Below are positions 1-10,518 of a stretch of 64,000 bases of DNA, one piece after another. Both the position numbers and the translations under genes were made by a program. Origin of the DNA: Agelas oroides (Eukaryota > Porifera > Demospongiae > Agelasida > Agelasidae); the NCBI GenBank assembly GCA_949130485.1, contig OX422198.1:3707262-3771261 (forward strand). The letters are read 5' to 3'. Below the pieces are notes generated by a model. It was not told the DNA's origin, made no database searches, and saw nothing but the letters and a program-made list of their open reading frames with translations. Within the stretch, counting starts at the first letter, position 1. Every line of letters begins with the position of its first letter.

Positions 1-1551
1 ACAAATTTGGTTGCTGCACACTTACACCTTTGTATGGTGCATTTTCAATGGATATGTATAAGTAGAGTTGGCAGCATGTATCCGATATAAAATTAAAGTG
101 CACAACTTTCTATGACCCATTTGAAATGAGGATTTAGTGCTACATTAATTACATTGTGGTGCTCATACGTACGCTTCAGAACAGCACCCTGAGGTGTTGC
201 AACAGTTTGCCATGGAAATAAATTCTACAAAAAACTTAATTGGCCTCTGTTGCAGTGTACCAAGTGATTGATAGTCTTCATATTATGCTAACATTATGGC
301 AGATCCATTTGCATGAAAATCCTTTTTTTTTACCCCACGGTTTCCGTGGCAACTACTGCAAATCCCTAGGCCTAACTCTAACAGTGAACATGTATGGCCC
401 AACAGGAAGTAAGAAATTTCCAAACTACTTTTTGTGATATGACCTTATGTAGTGGATACCTGCAAGTGGGGAGTGGTAACATACCCTGCAAATTGTGGCA
501 GCTGCATGCATGTAAATGCCATGTGGCTAGATATATGTATACATTCTTGCACATGCCAGTAGCTCAATACTGATGTAAGGTAACCAGGTCTAAACCCTGC
601 TGTTCAAATCGATTTATAACTACTATAATCTGGTACTGAACACAATGAAATTGAGTGCATCTGATCTGTTAATGATTTTATCAAAAAGCATGGAAAAGTG
701 ATGCTATACATTGTAAAATTTATAGGTGGAGTCAACCTCCACATCTGCTTCACTTTGATTCGTGTATCTTATGGTCAACATTTCTTCAAAGCAGTAATTT
801 CATTTTGGGCATGCAGTGAGTGTGATGCCTGCCTTAAGTCGATACTACCTTGTACAAAATTCAGAAACCAAGAATATCCCATGTGGGGTACACCTAACAG
901 CAGACCTAGAAGAAGGGTGGCACTCTGCCTTTCTTATTGCATAACTATATGCATGTAATAATATTCACAAATAGTACAAAGTTAAATCTGCATAAGCATG
1001 CAGTATCATACTTTTGCTTTGTAATGTAACCTTGAGCAGACAAGGGATTAACCTATCGCATAGTTACTATGACTATGCAACCTACAGGTTACAAAAGCAG
1101 CCCATAGACTATAGTAGATGTTTTTGTTTTGTTGTAGTATTTCATTTGTTTATTTATTCGTTTATTGATTTATGTTTGCATTGTGCAAGTAGAACGTGTC
1201 GCTAGGTGGCAATGTACAGTGTAGATGAAAGTGTTAGACACTGGATAAGGTCTATTAGGTGTAATTCTAAACTTTACTCACACAACAAAAGGTGATAGGT
1301 GCACCAAAACATGCGCAACTAAGGAAACTCAAGTTAGGTTAAATCACTGTGTAAGGTTGTTCACATATGGATGACACTGCACCTTTTGCCCAGCATAAGC
1401 TATGTGAGTCACTGTAAGTCTTCACTGTTTGGTGCAGGTTAATTATTGTAAAAAGAGATGTAATATACACAAGAAAAAAAAAAACTAAATTGTACTACGA
1501 AATTATGTGTTGCAGTATTGGAGAATATATACACTCAATAAACTCTTCAGA
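1..1551. other. Intergenic, no gene recognised
   Basis: AT-rich sequence with only short open frames that lack recognisable protein features. A T-rich run lies near 1140-1170. On the minus strand its TTTATT motifs read AATAAA and could serve the GTPase gene ending at 1552, but they lie about 400 bases past its stop, so this is only a possibility. Confidence 0.5.
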
Positions 1552-3129
1552 TCACTGCGATCTACACTGCGGTTCTGGAGATATCTTCGACCTTTTGTAT
1601 GTGTGTTCCGACTGCACTGAGACCGCGAGGTGTTTAACAGGAACTGGAATTTTGCATTCTTTCACCAAGTTTCTGATGGTGTTCTCGTCCTCAGCGATTA
1701 GCTTCTCCATGGCTTGTTTCACCCCTATGTGAGCAAATAGTGAAGTGTCCGGAAAACCAACTGCGTATATTCCCTTTCCCATAAAGGCTGCTAAACGTGC
1801 GCAGCGATCGTCAGCCCTAAACTGGGAAATAATGTCTTGCCGCTCTTCGGCCTTAATTCCATCGCAGTGCGTAATGACAAGAGCGCTGATTAGCGTCGCC
1901 CGATGGTGTAGGTTCTTCACAACGTGCAATAACGATCCATGGCTTTCATCAGTGTAGCGACCGTTGGCAATCACAAAGATAATCAAATCGATGTTCTGAA
2001 AATGCTCCACGATGTACGGGAGAGGGTTGCTGTAGCCAGTTCGCAAACTTTCTGTGTCGCAGGTCAAAATGCGATAGATCGTGTCTCGCTCCTTGAACTC
2101 TCCAACGAACATACCGACGTCCCTAGTTACACTAGCCATTCTACTCGTGGTTGTTTTATTCTGGAGTATCACTTTATCCGCGATATGATTTCCCAATGTT
2201 TTCTTCCCTGATCCTACCTTTCCCAGTATTATCACCGATTTTGAGCTTGGGCATAGAGTTGATGGCGTGTTTATTGTTGAATCATCTTCATCTAGGTCAA
2301 TCAAGTTGCCCACTTGACATACTGGCATCATTGGCTCTGAATCTCGTCCAAAGCAAGGTGAAGACTGTAACTGTAGAGGCTGTGAGAACATACTCACCTC
2401 CTTACTACGTTCACCAGCAGTGACCTCCCTATATTTACCAGTAGTTTTCAATTGTATGGCTGCAGTAGCAGAAGACCTCTGGAATGGTTGCTTGCTGGCT
2501 TGCCTTACGAGATCTTCTACTCTAAGAAAATTGTAGCAGTTCTCCACTAGTCGCGTGATTTTAGTGGCGTCGACAGCAATTTCGTGCTCCAGGACTGCTT
2601 TTACGCTAGGAGGCAAGGTGGAAGTGTCGGGAAAGCCAACTGCGCATGTTCCCTTCTCCATGAAGTTTACAACTTGCGAACTACGAGCGTTATTACGAAA
2701 TTCGGCGGTGATACTTCTCCTCTGCACGTCTGTCATTCCTTCACAGTGAGTGATGACAAGAGCGCTGACCGACCTTGCTTGTTTGTTCAGACTTTCGACA
2801 GCATGCAGAAGCGAGGCGTGACTTTCGTCAGTGTAGCGACCGTGGGCAATAACAAAGATGATCAAGTGGACAGTTGTAAACGTTTTCCCTATGTGTGGAA
2901 TAGGGTCGTTGTACCCGGTCTGCAAACTTTCCGTGTCGACGATTTGAATGCGATAGAGTGTGTCTCCTTTCGTAAGCTCTCCATAGTGAGCACCGACATT
3001 CCTAGCACCCAAGACACCATGTTCATGACGAAATATATTTGCACCACAAATGTAGTTTCCCAAGGTCTTCTTCCCGGATCCCACCTTGCCCAGTATCACC
3101 ACGTTTCGTTCCTTTACAGCAATATCCAT
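1552..3129 (-). CDS. Tandem double AIG1/GIMAP-like GTPase with altered G motifs
   Basis: Single-exon frame of 525 residues starting at an ATG 46 bases downstream of a TATA box. It contains two AIG1/IMAP-type G domains, residues about 8-205 and 296-495, joined by a low-complexity linker. P-loops are at 14-22 and 303-311, both GKVGSGKKT, so the usual Ser/Thr after the invariant Lys is Lys. The G3 motif is DTES at 65-68 and 358-361, lacking the DxxG glycine. G4-like THCE and THCD are at 127-130 and 420-423. Family members bind GTP and often oligomerise on membranes in immune or stress settings. Here the same substitutions in both domains suggest weak hydrolysis or a pseudo-GTPase scaffold (inference). 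The linker has LIDLD at 276-280, which fits the clathrin-box consensus. No membrane segment or CaaX box is seen. It is divergent from the neighbouring single-domain paralogue. Confidence 0.85.
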   Translation of the reverse strand: MDIAVKERNVVILGKVGSGKKTLGNYICGANIFRHEHGVLGARNVGAHYGELTKGDTLYRIQIVDTESLQTGYNDPIPHIGKTFTTVHLIIFVIAHGRYTDESHASLLHAVESLNKQARSVSALVITHCEGMTDVQRRSITAEFRNNARSSQVVNFMEKGTCAVGFPDTSTLPPSVKAVLEHEIAVDATKITRLVENCYNFLRVEDLVRQASKQPFQRSSATAAIQLKTTGKYREVTAGERSKEVSMFSQPLQLQSSPCFGRDSEPMMPVCQVGNLIDLDEDDSTINTPSTLCPSSKSVIILGKVGSGKKTLGNHIADKVILQNKTTTSRMASVTRDVGMFVGEFKERDTIYRILTCDTESLRTGYSNPLPYIVEHFQNIDLIIFVIANGRYTDESHGSLLHVVKNLHHRATLISALVITHCDGIKAEERQDIISQFRADDRCARLAAFMGKGIYAVGFPDTSLFAHIGVKQAMEKLIAEDENTIRNLVKECKIPVPVKHLAVSVQSEHTYKRSKISPEPQCRSQ

Positions 3130-3407
3130 GATCGTGCAGTCAGTTCTGAATCGCAGTATACTCTAACGTCGACGCTTTTATAATCACGGAAATAGATCAG
3201 TGCATGGCATTGATGACGATACCGGTATGTCGTTCTTTTAGATACAAGGGTGTATAGTTTAAGCGTGCGCACGCGCACATGCTTTGAATTATGCTGATTG
3301 TAATGACACTCTATGTGTGCACTATTATAAAAGGAGCTCAACTTCGGCTTATGTGCACCTTCAGTTGTTCCACTTTTCCACTTTGGATTTGCAGTGTAAC
3401 GCGCAAA
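3130..3407. promoter_or_regulatory. Shared bidirectional TATA promoter of the two GTPase genes
   Basis: The 278-base gap between the divergent start codons holds one TATAAAAG on each strand: plus 3326-3333 and minus 3182-3175. Each is followed about 33-35 bases later by an initiator-like TCAG: plus TCAGTTGTT from 3361 and minus TCAGAACTG from 3149. The symmetrical TATA-to-initiator spacing supports two back-to-back core promoters, and the regulatory DNA between them would be about 140 bases. No transcript data are available here. Confidence 0.6.
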
Positions 3408-4160
3408 ATGTCCGGTCAAATTGTTCGAAAGAGATGCGTAGTACTAATGGGCAAGAGTGGTGCTGGAAAGTCCACAGTTGCCAACCAGTTGGTTGGACAC
3501 GACGCAATGTCGCACCACAAGCCGCCGTTCGGAGTTTCGCAGCAAGTTCTGCAAAGTGTAACGCGCGAAGTCAAGCATGAAGTAGTGAAGTTCATGGAGG
3601 GAAACATTTTGTACGAAATGACAGTCATCGATACGGTTGGTTTATTCGACACCGAGATAAAAGGTCAAGATCCCATTTTTGACAAGATCGAAGCGTACTT
3701 GAAAGACTACGTCGATGGAATCAACGTTATCCTTTTTGTTTTTAAAAAAGGACGCCTAACAGCTGAGGAACAGGAAGTTTTTTCCTTCATCAGGGGTAGG
3801 TTTGATGAAGAAATCTCGCCTATTTCTGCTCTTGCTGTCACAGGATGCGAAAACGATTCCGCTGACGCACAAAGGTCATTAGTTGAAGAGTTTCAGGTAA
3901 ACGACGCTACACGTCAAATCGCATCTCAAATGAAAAAGGGAATATACCCTGTTGGTTTCCCTCCCGTGAAAAACATGATCCCAGCACTCCAGCATGCATA
4001 CAGTCAACAAATGCTGGTAGATCGAGGCACCTTACGGAGTCTGGTTATTCAATCCGACAAGTTGCATTTGACGAGGAAGCTGTTCTTGGAAAAGGTAAAA
4101 CCAGTGATAAGGTACATTGAAGTGGAGCGGAGGTCGAGTGGAGGATGTACTATACTCTGA
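3408..4160 (+). CDS. AIG1/GIMAP-like GTPase with C-terminal CaaX box
   Basis: Single-exon gene of 250 residues. I chose the ATG at 3408 because it follows the TATA/initiator pair and gives the usual short N terminus; the frame opens further upstream at 3291 without family similarity. Motifs: P-loop GKSGAGKST at residues 15-23, G3 DTVG at 75-78, and a G4-like TGCE at 145-148. All are canonical, unlike those of the divergent neighbour. The protein ends in CTIL, a CaaX box whose final Leu favours geranylgeranylation, preceded by a basic stretch (ERRSSGG). This suggests membrane anchoring by lipid rather than by a transmembrane helix, which many vertebrate GIMAPs use. The pair probably arose by duplication, and the right-hand gene keeps the ancestral catalytic motifs. 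Biological role is not known; an immune or stress function is inferred from the family. Confidence 0.87.
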   Translation: MSGQIVRKRCVVLMGKSGAGKSTVANQLVGHDAMSHHKPPFGVSQQVLQSVTREVKHEVVKFMEGNILYEMTVIDTVGLFDTEIKGQDPIFDKIEAYLKDYVDGINVILFVFKKGRLTAEEQEVFSFIRGRFDEEISPISALAVTGCENDSADAQRSLVEEFQVNDATRQIASQMKKGIYPVGFPPVKNMIPALQHAYSQQMLVDRGTLRSLVIQSDKLHLTRKLFLEKVKPVIRYIEVERRSSGGCTIL

Positions 4161-6560
4161 CTATGACGAGCATGTAACTGTCATTGTGCATAGTAAATAC
4201 ACAGACAAAAATTTATATTTCAGGCTGCAATAGATTCTATGTTACAGAACATTCGTAGAGGCTAGGATTATGTACTTCAGTCATCTCATCTGATTTGTTT
4301 TTAATGGAGAGTTTTATTTGCTTACAACTAGTCATGCACATCATGTGATTTAACATTGTCAGAACGTTTTGCTCTTTTTTGTGATAGCACAGCGTGGAGC
4401 TGGAATTCATTTTGACTTATCTGCTATAATTATAGCACTTTTGATAGAGTAAAATGGATTGAAATTGCTGTTAGATATTTTCCTCCAAAATTGCACTTCA
4501 GTAGGAAAGCTGTCCATTAAAAAGATAGGGTAGCCAACATGCATTCCGCAAGTATTGTTTGGATGGTTTTGCACAATAAAAACCCAAGAGTGCCAGGGAA
4601 AGAAAATGGGTATAAAACTTGGCCTGTTTCACCAACTGTGAAAAAAAAAAGAACAAACAAACGAACAAAAAATAAAATGATGATTGGCCAGCTATTTTTT
4701 TTTACACAATTTATGTTTCCACATCTTTATGGATAGCTACCTAAACTGTTTTTCGTTTGTCTGTTTGGGTGTTTGTTTGTTTTCCAAGCAGTACAACAAC
4801 ACACCATTGGCAAGTGGAAAGAACGGAATGCAGTTGGACCACCATTAACTATTAAAGCAGAGCCACTATATGATAATTTACTTTGAGGTGGTGATGTGAG
4901 TAAGCAGCAAGAGCACAAACTTTGCAAACATAGATATGAAGAGGGTGGCAGGCAAAGATGGAGGGGCTCACAAAAGGCAAGGGTGTAATAATACAGACAT
5001 AACAGTACCTACCGGCACTTAACTATCTGCTATAATACTATATACTAGCTACCTCTACTAGCACTTTGCCATGTTTTATTACCTGTTAAATACTAACGAT
5101 TTACAGCTGCTACACATGAAGCTTAATATCATAGGTTGGATACTGCATAGAAATTTGATTAGGTGGTGGGTAATTGATTTCACAATGAATTATAAATTAA
5201 TCACAAATTCATATATACTAGTAGCTAAGAGTTAACACCAATCACATCCCACAAGAAACTTGGTGTTCACTGATTACGTAGCAAAGTGCAGTGAGCCACA
5301 CCCTCCATAGAGTTGCAAGGTGCTTCATGCTGTGCAAATACTTCCCCATCAAACTTTTTTTTGATGTAACCCTGCTGCACATGACAAACACTACGCATAA
5401 CAACTAGAGTCATTATCTTATGCTAAATTGGATTAGCATAAATATTAAAATTAAGACTCCAGCTTACGTACAATGATAAATTCCTGGAATTGAATTTCGC
5501 ATGTTAAATTAGATCATACATAGTATTAGAATGAATACGGTGTGTACACCAGCATGTCGACAAAGAAGTTCAGTCAATATTTCAGGAATTTATAATGAAT
5601 CCAATCTAACGTAAGTTCACAACATAATTATTTTTTAAACTTACATAGTATTGGAATAATTACGGTATATTCACATGAGAGATGACAAGGATTAAGGTCA
5701 AATGAGGGATAACAGGGATTCTATACAGATGAATGACAACAAGAATTAAGTCTGACAAGGGATAACATGGATTAATCAAACAGTCGCACAACAGGTAAAT
5801 GTTCTGGATCTGGGGAAAGAAAAGGGAGACAGAGGACTCATATCTGTACTGGTAACTGACAGCTAACTGGCGTAACTTAGCATCATTACCAGGCCTTCTC
5901 TGGCTCCAGTTTTTGACTGCTAAGGGCCTGAAAATGAGGCTAGGTGTAACATATAACTTGATGCATGGATGTTGCTATAAAAATGAGCATATACATGTAA
6001 TATGTAGTTAGCACCTGGTAAACAGCTGATAGTAAAAAACAATCCTGATCACAGCCAGTGCTATGACAAAGAGCAGGATGTAGCCAAGGGCGGCCACACA
6101 GTGTGCTCCTGCTGTTGATTGCCCTCAATAGTGCAAAATGACCTTTGTACTGTAATGATATAGGCAGAACATCGAGCTAAATATGTGTGAACATGAACTT
6201 ACATGACCTGCTTCGCAGGTGTGGCTTGTGACGACTACTGCACCATCTGAGTGGTGTGGGTCAAAGGTCAATGCCTACACTTAGATATTGCTTTTTCAAT
6301 TGTAATAGAGAGTAACGACAGAAAATTGTTCAAGTGAGTGTTAACTGTATGTACACATTGTAAATCACTAATGCAAAGAGCCCCTTTAATAATTGTTAGC
6401 CTCAACAGCTCCTCCTTCTTGTATAATTTCTGTTGCTACATGGTTCTTCACCATCACTGTCTAGTACTATGGCCCTTAACCATCTTAATCTGCATGGCCA
6501 TAACACTGCTTAAGTTGTTGTATTTCCTACACACTCGCTCTAAAGGCTGCCGCTAAACCG
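4161..6560. other. Intergenic, no gene recognised
   Basis: AT-rich sequence without convincing open frames. An AATAAA near 4575 could be a polyadenylation signal for the upstream GTPase. Around 5460-5800 there are short, imperfect repeats of motifs such as catagtattagaat and gggataaca, with no clear element boundaries. Confidence 0.4.
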
Positions 6561-6916
6561 CAGCCGACATTCTGTGTCTAAGTCGGAAGTGGGCCCAAAA
6601 AAGAAATTGGTTAGTTTCGTTGCATGTTTGCTAGCTCTGCCTTGTTGTCGTGAAGCCATAACTGTTGTGCTGGATTGCAGTCTGGCGCAGCCCGACTATC
6701 CACGCTCCATGCAGCCGTATGTGTGTGTAGTGGCTTTCCCGGCTACCAGTCTCATGCCAAACAGGTATACTATCTTCGTAGTTCGGTGAGGTCTCTTCAC
6801 AATTCCAGGAAATAAAAACCCAGCTATACACTTATCTAGCTACACTTGGTGCAAACTTCATCGGTCGCAGATTTCGACGGGGTATGCACGCAATTCGAGG
6901 TGTATGGTCTAAGTAT

Positions 6917-7240
6917 GCTTTTCTACGTTCCCAATCCATGTATCCTGGGAACCAGACCAGTCTTACACGTAAAAATGGCTCCTGCTGTAAGCTTGAGTTG
7001 GTAGAAACAAAGAGGGTGTTTGTCTTACGGTACAGTTGCAATAAGTCTGCCGTTGGTTACTCACAGGTGGAACTGTCATACCAGTAAGTTTGATAGCTGT
7101 TGTGTCTACCGTTCTGGAGGAATCCGTTTTTACAGATATCTCACTGCTGCATCTGTTTCCGGCCTTGGGCTACCGACACAGTCTGCTCACTGTTGTTTAG
7201 TAACAGCTGGAGCTTCATGTCGGCCTGTCTAATTGTGATC
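6917..7240 (+). repeat. Dispersed repeat R1, copy 1
   Basis: This segment, starting near CTACGTTCCCAATCCATG, reappears in the same orientation at about 9793-10110 with small indels. Both copies include a shared run around the words cttgagttggt and tttgatagc. Neither has a convincing protein frame. It is probably part of a decayed mobile element. Confidence 0.65.
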
Positions 7241-7274
7241 CCGTAGACCATTCTTGAGTTTTTAGGCCAACTTC

Positions 7275-7450
7275 CGGTGTCAAGTGAATAGAGGCATCCC
7301 CAAAAATATGGATCCCGGGTGCCCGTATTCACGTGAATATAGGCATCCCGGTGCCTATATTTACGTGAATACTGGCACCCGGGTGCCCATTTTCACAGTA
7401 AATATGGGCATCCCACTGTGAAAATAGGCACCCCATGCAAACAGTGAAAT
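7275..7450. repeat. Irregular tandem repeat of GTGAATATAGGCATCCC-type units
   Basis: Units of roughly 30-40 bases alternate phrases such as cgtgaatataggcatcc and gtgcccatttt in both orientations. The array resumes at 8576-8660 on the far side of the foldback element at 7465-8573, so that element probably landed inside it. Related phrases occur at 9625-9680 and 21955-22025. Confidence 0.6.
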
Positions 7451-7464
7451 TTTGCCTGTGAGTA

Positions 7465-8573
7465 GTAGAGTAGAGGAAACGATCAATATTCGGACACCAG
7501 CCATAATCGGACGCTCGTACACGGAGACTAAGCCACGCAGATACTCTGTTATGCCACGGAAAGGAAGGCGGAGTCCACCGTATCCGGCGACTGAAAAATG
7601 GAGCTCGAGCGTCAATCCCCGCTAGCGCTAGGGGGATTAGCGTAACAGTCCGAAAATTTTGATAATCGGCAAAAAAAAAGTATTTTCGGACGCCGCTTCC
7701 TGTTCCCTCCCTGAAGCAACTCTCGGCAAGATTTCTGCACTGTTGGAAAGCTACAAGACCCTGCTGCTTCACGCCTGATCTTCGTCACCGTAACTGCCTT
7801 GGGCGCTGAGGGGAGCTGCCGAAGATTGAGTAGGTTGCTCCATCAATGATCGGACAGTGGATTTACGTATTTTTTCGCCGTGGAAACACCCAACTACGAA
7901 ATAGGCCAACAATACTGGTATCATTGGAATCTACAGGTCTTTACCAACGTAACGGTGCAAGTTTCGTCTTTATAGGTTGTGTGGTTCTCGAGATACAATT
8001 GTTTCCCGCCTTCATACGGGCCTAGTTACAGGAAACTAAATTTCTGAAGTACATGAATCAAGAACAATTGTATCTCGAGAACCACACAACGTATAAAGAC
8101 AAGACTTGCACCGTTGGTCTCGTACCTAGGCTGGGGAGGTGCCTACATGAGTACGAGGCTAACTGCTGCATGAATTCTGCTCACGTGTGTCCGAACATTG
8201 ATCAGACGATAGCCTGCGAATGACGTCTTGCTATTACATCGGCAAAGAGCAGCAGAACCCAAATTTGGAGCTTTGTGAGGGGAAGAATAGGAGTACTTGC
8301 TTACCGAATTTGGCAGCTCTACGCTGCTCTCCAGCTTCTATTTAAGCAAAGTCCGAAAATTAATCGTATCGTCCGAAATCTGCAGTTTTCGGACGCTAAT
8401 TTCGTTAGCCTGTAGTACCGCAAAGCAATACCGCAGCAAGTTCATCTTTGGATTGCAAATAGTACGTAAGTAGGTCTACAAACTGGCGCAAGATCGAAAT
8501 GCAGAAAACCTTTCGTTTGCCTGAAACAAGCGTCCGAATATTAGTCCATCCGACAATTGGTCACTTACTCTAC
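7465..8573. mobile_element. Foldback element A (TA-flanked, CGGAC-rich)
   Basis: It is bounded by TA (7463-7464 and 8574-8575) and by inverted ends reading GTAGAGTA on each strand. It carries many copies of a TTTTCGGAC/GTCCGAAAA motif. Its centre has inverted arms of about 60 bases (about 7940-8000 against 8060-8115) around CTCGAGATACAATTG. A short TAGCCTCGTACC-type palindrome, degenerate, sits at about 8116-8164 in the right half. No transposase is visible, so it is probably non-autonomous. A partial inverted copy is at 10287-12278. Confidence 0.65.
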
Positions 8574-8684
8574 TATGTGAAAATAGGCATCTTATGTATT
8601 TGGTAAATGTAGACATCTGGGTACCTCTATATACTTACATGAAAGTAGGCTTCCTAGCTAACTACACAAACCCTGCTACTAACT

Positions 8685-9110
8685 TTATGAACAGCACTGA
8701 AGTGCAGAACCCTCGGCGCAAGCTAGATGATAAGTGTCTATGCTTATCATAATTGGTTTAGGTGATTGAGGATAGTTTATAGAGTTGCACAAGTAGGCTC
8801 CATTTCTTAGGCATATCAAGTACTTTTCCCATCTAAGCTGAGGTTGCAACTGAGGATCAGATACACTGCTTATGTACTCTTCCACATACAGTAAGGCTTT
8901 TCTACGTTTCATTGCGTTCTCAGGCTCCCCAACAGCAGTACACCGTGCTTTCCTTTTCTCAGCGATGCGAAGGCATCTCGGGACACAGTGACGAACTGAC
9001 CTCTTCACGTGCACTACGGTATTACACTGTGGGCATACCTTTCTCAGACGCCTAGACCTATTGCACTCCGCACTACGGTATTACACTGTGGGCATACCTG
9101 TCTGAACCTC
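8685..9110 (-). pseudogene. Possible zinc-ribbon protein fragment
   Basis: A minus-strand frame with no ATG near its 5' end reads, just upstream of residue 1 of the open stretch, a CPQC motif. About 15 and 19 residues later come further cysteines (RHC, PRC), then Lys/Arg-rich sequence, resembling a zinc ribbon. A tandem duplication of about 59 bases around 9020-9090 repeats the CPQC-coding segment and, not being a multiple of three, breaks the frame upstream. I do not recognise the family with confidence; it may be an exon of a mobile-element gene. Confidence 0.3.
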
Positions 9111-9401
9111 TCGTAAAAGACAGTCACAAACGTCTAAGTTTGACGGAAAAACCACAATACCGCGTGCTGCAAGTCACGTGATCACACATTACCGTTACGT
9201 ACGTGTTACGGAGAAGTATACGGAAACATTGCACGTGAAGAAATGGCTGACTTAGTCGCCGTAAGTTTATAACGCTTCTAACTTTTGAACTAAGCAGTTT
9301 TAGAGAAAACGGCTTGTTAGTTTTACTGCATTTTCCGCGCTGTAGCCGCTGATACCTCTCGTTGGACGCCTAAAAGCGCGAGAAGGCAGAATAGAGAAAA
9401 C

Positions 9402-9403
<2 letters not shown>

Positions 9404-9459
<56 letters not shown>

Positions 9460-9467
9460 ACACACTG
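9404..9467. repeat. (CA)n microsatellite
   Basis: Uninterrupted CA dinucleotides with one GA break near the end. The long Cys-Val run in an overlapping reverse frame is a by-product of this repeat and not a protein. Confidence 0.95.
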
Positions 9468-9792
9468 GACAACTACTGTAACCCTCACGCATGCGCGCCG
9501 AGGGTTAAATATACTGGAATATACATGACTGTATCCGCCAGCGTCGTACGCGTCACCATAACTTTTCCGCCGTTTGTATGCTGATGGGGTTCGTATAATC
9601 ACGACAGGGTCCCTAAAATCACGTCAAAATGGGAACCCCGGGATGCCCATATTTACGGGGTGTGCATATTTTCATGACACCGGTTGACGAAGACGACGAC
9701 GACGACAAATCTCAAGTATAGCCTCGCTTCGCTCGGAATATGTGCAAATGTCCTCGCTTCGCAAACGTCCGCATTTGCCCCCAAACCAACTT

Positions 9793-10110
9793 TTCTACGT
9801 TCCCAATCCATGTATCCTGGGAACCAGACCAGTCTTACCATGTAAAAATGGCTCCTGTTGTATGTTGTATGCTTGAGTTGGTGGGAACAAAGAGCGTGTT
9901 TACCTTACGGTACAGTGTCTGCCGTTGGTTGTTCGCAGGTGTAACTGTCGTACCAGTAAGTTTGATAGCATTTGTGCCTACCGTTCTGGAGAAATCCGTG
10001 TTTTACGGATATCTCACTGCTGCATCGTATCTGTTCCCCTTGGGCTACCGACACAGTTTCTTCACTGCTGTTTAGTAAAAGCTAGAGCTTTCATGGCTGC
10101 CAGTCTGATA
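9793..10110 (+). repeat. Dispersed repeat R1, copy 2
   Basis: Same orientation as the copy at 6917-7240, flanked on both sides by GAC/GACGAC trinucleotide runs (about 9686-9708 and 10157-10181). The flanking runs may mark an element boundary. Confidence 0.6.
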
Positions 10111-10518
10111 GTGATCCTGTGGGACGATATTGAATTATTTAGACCAACTTCCGGTTGACGACGCCGACGACGACGACGACGAGAAGTCTCAATTGGATAA
10201 TTTATACGGTAAGTTTGTGTTGGACTGGAATGGGAAAATATCTACTTTTAGAGGGACTAATTGATGCTTGGACACTTTAGAAACGTTTGCGCTCAGGCGT
10301 GAAGCAGCAGGGTCTTGCAGCTTTCCAACAGTGCAGAAATCTTGCCGAGAGTTGCTTCAGGGAGGGAACAGGAAGCGGCGTCCGAAAATACATTTTTTTT
10401 GCCGATTATCAAAATTTTCGGACTGTTACGCTAATCCCCCTAGCGGTAGCGGGGATTGACGCTTTTCAGTCGCCGGATACGGTGGACTCCGCCTTCCTTT
10501 CCGTGGCATAACAGAGTA

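Noticed and set aside
5703-5720. agggataacaggg, like the core of a homing endonuclease (I-SceI) site
   Set aside because: Thirteen matching bases in a repeat-rich stretch with no endonuclease gene nearby; a related gggataacatggatt occurs 50 bases on, so it is likely a local repeat.
9300-9602. 100-codon minus frame with a Cys-Val run
   Set aside because: The run is the translation of the (CA)n microsatellite; the rest has no family resemblance.
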